Source: Ignavibacteria bacterium (GTDB lineage: Bacteria; Bacteroidota; Ignavibacteria; Tepidaquicellales; Tepidaquicellaceae). From it: a stretch of 48,926 nucleotides of DNA. The DNA is taken from assembly GCA_016710985.1 (NCBI GenBank), contig JADJTX010000039.1, forward strand, positions 1 to 48,926, read 5' to 3'. Shown here piece after piece: positions 46,887-48,926 of this stretch; positions within the stretch are counted from its first letter, which is position 1; each line of letters opens with the position of its first letter. The notes under the pieces were generated by a model that made no database searches, was not told the origin of the DNA, and was given only the letters and a program-made list of their open reading frames with translations. The translations under genes were made by a program, and so were the position numbers.

Positions 46887-46908
46887 ATCTTAAAAATCCC
46901 GGCATCTG

Positions 46909-48072
46909 TTATTTTAGAAGCAGCATTAATCTGGTTGTTGAAAACACATTTGTTTTTAATGTATAAAAATAGATACCGCTTGCCAGACCTGATGCATCAA
47001 ACAGGTATTTGTACTTACCCGGATTAAGATTTGAATTAACTAATGTCATTACATCTTTACCGGAAAGATCATGGATCTTCAATGAAATAAATCCCAATTC
47101 CGAAATTCCAAATTCCAGATACGTGACAGGATTGAACGGATTCGGATAATTTTGTTCCAGGTAAAAAACTGATGGTGTCTGAAGATTAACAGCAGATAAA
47201 TTAGTTATTATCCCGCCTGTTGTTGTTTTTAAAATTGTTCCCGAATTACCGGCAGCCCATCCGGTAAGAGAATCTGTAAAGTAAATTGAATTCAAGTGCT
47301 CAATAGTTTCGGTAGTTTGATGCTGCCAGGATATGCCTCCGTCAGCAGAGTGATCTATCTTACCGTAATAACCTGCTGACCATCCTTTAAATGAATTAAT
47401 AAAAAAAATGCAAAGTGAATACGAGTTATTCATTGTATGATTTATCCAGCTTGATCCGCCGTCCGTAGTTCTGACAATTTCAGGTCCGAAAGAACTGTTA
47501 TCATAATAAGCTGACCACCCGTTAACAGTATCTGAAAAATAAACTGAATTTAAAATTAAATTTCCGTCAGTGAATTGATTTGACCAGTTGTTACCGCCGT
47601 CAGATGTATTCAGAACAGCTCCGTATCCCGCAGCCCATCCGTTTTGTGTATTTGAAAAGCAAACTGAATTAAGCTGAATGTCTGTATTCGAATTGCATCT
47701 TATCCAGCTGATGCCGGAATTCGTTGTCCTGATAATAACTCCCGAATCACCTGCAGCCCAGCCTGTTAGTGAATTAATAAAAAAAACTGAGTTAAGATCC
47801 ATGACAACATCACTGTTAAGATAGTTCCAGGTGTTGCCATTATCAGACGTGCTGATCAGAGCACCGGATTCACCTGCAATATATAGAGATGAAGCTGAAA
47901 TTAAAAATACAGAGTTAAGATCATTTCCTATCCCGGCATCCATTTTAGTCCAGTTACTTCCCGAATTAGTAGTTCTTAAAATCACTCCGTTAGTTCCGGC
48001 AATCCAGCCGGTTTGTGAGTCTATGAATTTAACGGAGCGTAATGAATCGTCAGTCCCGCTGATCTGGCTCAT
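46909..48072 (-). CDS. Secreted Ycf48/BNR-type beta-propeller protein with T9SS sorting domain
   Basis: 387 residues from the first ATG at 48072. Seven or so blades of the pattern LNSVFFINSLTGWAAGDSGV followed by IIRTTNSGISWIRC (F.....GWA.G..G.I..T.DGG..W), as in Ycf48-type propellers. Linker YLEQNYPNPFNPVTYLEFGI and a sorting domain ending LASGIYFYTLKTNVFSTTRL. The blades begin before 48072: the frame stays open to about 48190 and reads KLSGFFLTFINCFFCNICQSQTGW, which looks like the signal peptide and the start of blade one, but no usual start codon is in frame. The true start is probably hidden by another indel. Confidence 0.85.
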   Translation of the reverse strand: MSQISGTDDSLRSVKFIDSQTGWIAGTNGVILRTTNSGSNWTKMDAGIGNDLNSVFLISASSLYIAGESGALISTSDNGNTWNYLNSDVVMDLNSVFFINSLTGWAAGDSGVIIRTTNSGISWIRCNSNTDIQLNSVCFSNTQNGWAAGYGAVLNTSDGGNNWSNQFTDGNLILNSVYFSDTVNGWSAYYDNSSFGPEIVRTTDGGSSWINHTMNNSYSLCIFFINSFKGWSAGYYGKIDHSADGGISWQHQTTETIEHLNSIYFTDSLTGWAAGNSGTILKTTTGGIITNLSAVNLQTPSVFYLEQNYPNPFNPVTYLEFGISELGFISLKIHDLSGKDVMTLVNSNLNPGKYKYLFDASGLASGIYFYTLKTNVFSTTRLMLLLK

Positions 48073-48553
48073 CCAGCCGGTTTGCGATTGGCAGATGTTA
48101 CAGAAAAAGCAGTTAATGAAAGTAAGAAAAAATCCGGAAAGTTTTGTATGAAATGAGTTTAGATCTAAAATTATTAATATCTTCCAATGTTACCCCATTA
48201 GCACCCCTGCAAAAGAAATTCCCAACTAGAAAGAGGACTATCAGTCATTTTCTAATATTTTTCTAATCTATTAGAAATAACTTGTTAATTTATTGCTTGT
48301 TTTAAAATTATAACACCTTACCCCAACTTTAACACCCCCCTTTTACCCTTCCCGATATCTTTTTTGTTTATTTTTTTTAATGTTGATTTTTTTATTGATT
48401 TTGGTTTCATTCTACAAGCTGACAGTTTAAAATACTAAGATTACTTGATAGGTAAATTTAGTTAAACAATAATTTATTTTCTATATATATCTTTTCTGTG
48501 GTCACTTTTTTCAATGATTCCAATGAGCTCTTCTCGCTTCATTTATGTTAAGT
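48073..48553. other. Mostly gene-free stretch
   Basis: 480 bases. The first 100 probably encode the leader of the propeller gene (see there). The rest is AT-rich with long T and C tracts (near 48320-48350) and no open frame or hairpin that I can support. Confidence 0.5.
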
Positions 48554-48926
48554 TCAGAAAATAATTACTTCAGATTTTGATTTTGAACTTTGAAGGACAC
48601 CGCCTAACATACTTCCGATAAAAGCACAGATCGCGCTTCCTATCAATACTTCTTTAAATTCCGGCCCTGAAGAAGAATGATCAATGCCGGTGATCAATAA
48701 AACTGCTCCGGCATATACTGCAAGACCTGCAGCTCCGCCAATTATAAAGCCCTTCAATGGTTTCACAGTTGAAGAATATTTTAACGAGATCAGATCACTC
48801 AGACTTACTTTTCTAATAATACGGGATTCTGAGTATGTCAGTGTATCAGATTTAAAGTATTCCGGAGTTACATAGCTGACAGTTTTTCTCACTCCGTTTG
48901 AATCCAAGACTATTAAAGAACAATCT
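48554..48926 (-). CDS. Small membrane protein, 5' end beyond window
   Basis: The frame is open to the right edge of the window (DCSLIVLDSNGVRKTVSYV...), so the gene is partial. The 124 visible residues have a soluble start with TPEYFKSDTLTYSESRIIRK, then two hydrophobic, Gly-rich helices (GFIIGGAAGLAVYAGAVLLI and EVLIGSAICAFIGSMLGGVL). The pattern suggests a small envelope protein, perhaps with a glycine-zipper. No family recognised. Confidence 0.6.
   Translation of the reverse strand, partial: DCSLIVLDSNGVRKTVSYVTPEYFKSDTLTYSESRIIRKVSLSDLISLKYSSTVKPLKGFIIGGAAGLAVYAGAVLLITGIDHSSSGPEFKEVLIGSAICAFIGSMLGGVLQSSKSKSEVIIF

Overview
The window is AT-rich bacterial DNA that most likely comes from the Bacteroidota/Ignavibacteriota lineage. 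Three things point there. Eight secreted proteins carry a complete type IX secretion (T9SS) C-terminal sorting domain with the linker NYPNPFNP. Three upstream regions carry a Bacteroidota-type promoter (TTTG, 19-20 bases, TATGTTTG). Many genes encode secreted beta-propeller, Kelch or parallel beta-helix proteins. No CRISPR array, rRNA, intact tRNA, integrase or transposase gene was seen.

Layout. 1-4617 (minus strand): the 5' part of a fatty acyl-AMP ligase-like gene, a T9SS propeller protein, a cytochrome P450 and a short-chain dehydrogenase; this may be the edge of a lipid or secondary-metabolite locus that continues to the left. 4924-14390: peptidase T, a beta-helix protein with a dockerin-like end, a Rieske oxygenase, an isoprenylcysteine-methyltransferase-like protein, a diheme cytochrome c, an ECF sigma/anti-sigma pair and a beta-lactamase-fold hydrolase with TPR. 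14740-20454: secreted proteins and a GT39-like membrane glycosyltransferase. 20455-21499: repeats only. 21500-36433: an island of large secreted proteins, mostly on the minus strand, with paralogues, decayed remnants and a triplicated promoter module. 36894-48926: polysaccharide deacetylase, class III nucleotide cyclase, TMEM175-like channel, MsrB, S1/P1 nuclease, a BtuF-like binding protein, TsaD and others.

Two sequence-wide traits stand out. First, about 13 genes, including the housekeeping-type pepT, carry single frameshifts, several of them in A/T runs. Homology on both sides stays good, so most look like indel errors of the assembly rather than gene death. I annotate them as single genes and give the joint. 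Second, intergenic regions are filled by short tandem repeats with a 9-base period. Units differ from locus to locus, start at or just after stop codons, and at several loci occur as inverted pairs. Similar repeat sequence has entered coding regions in frame, in linkers of secreted proteins.

The best candidates for something undescribed are: the triplicated promoter/upstream module with four AATTC boxes spaced 10, 9 and 8 bases (25967, 31169, 34757); the paired 9-base repeat arrays; and a shared C-terminal module with two EF-hand loops that appears where the T9SS sorting domain is absent (6601, 14740, 28010).
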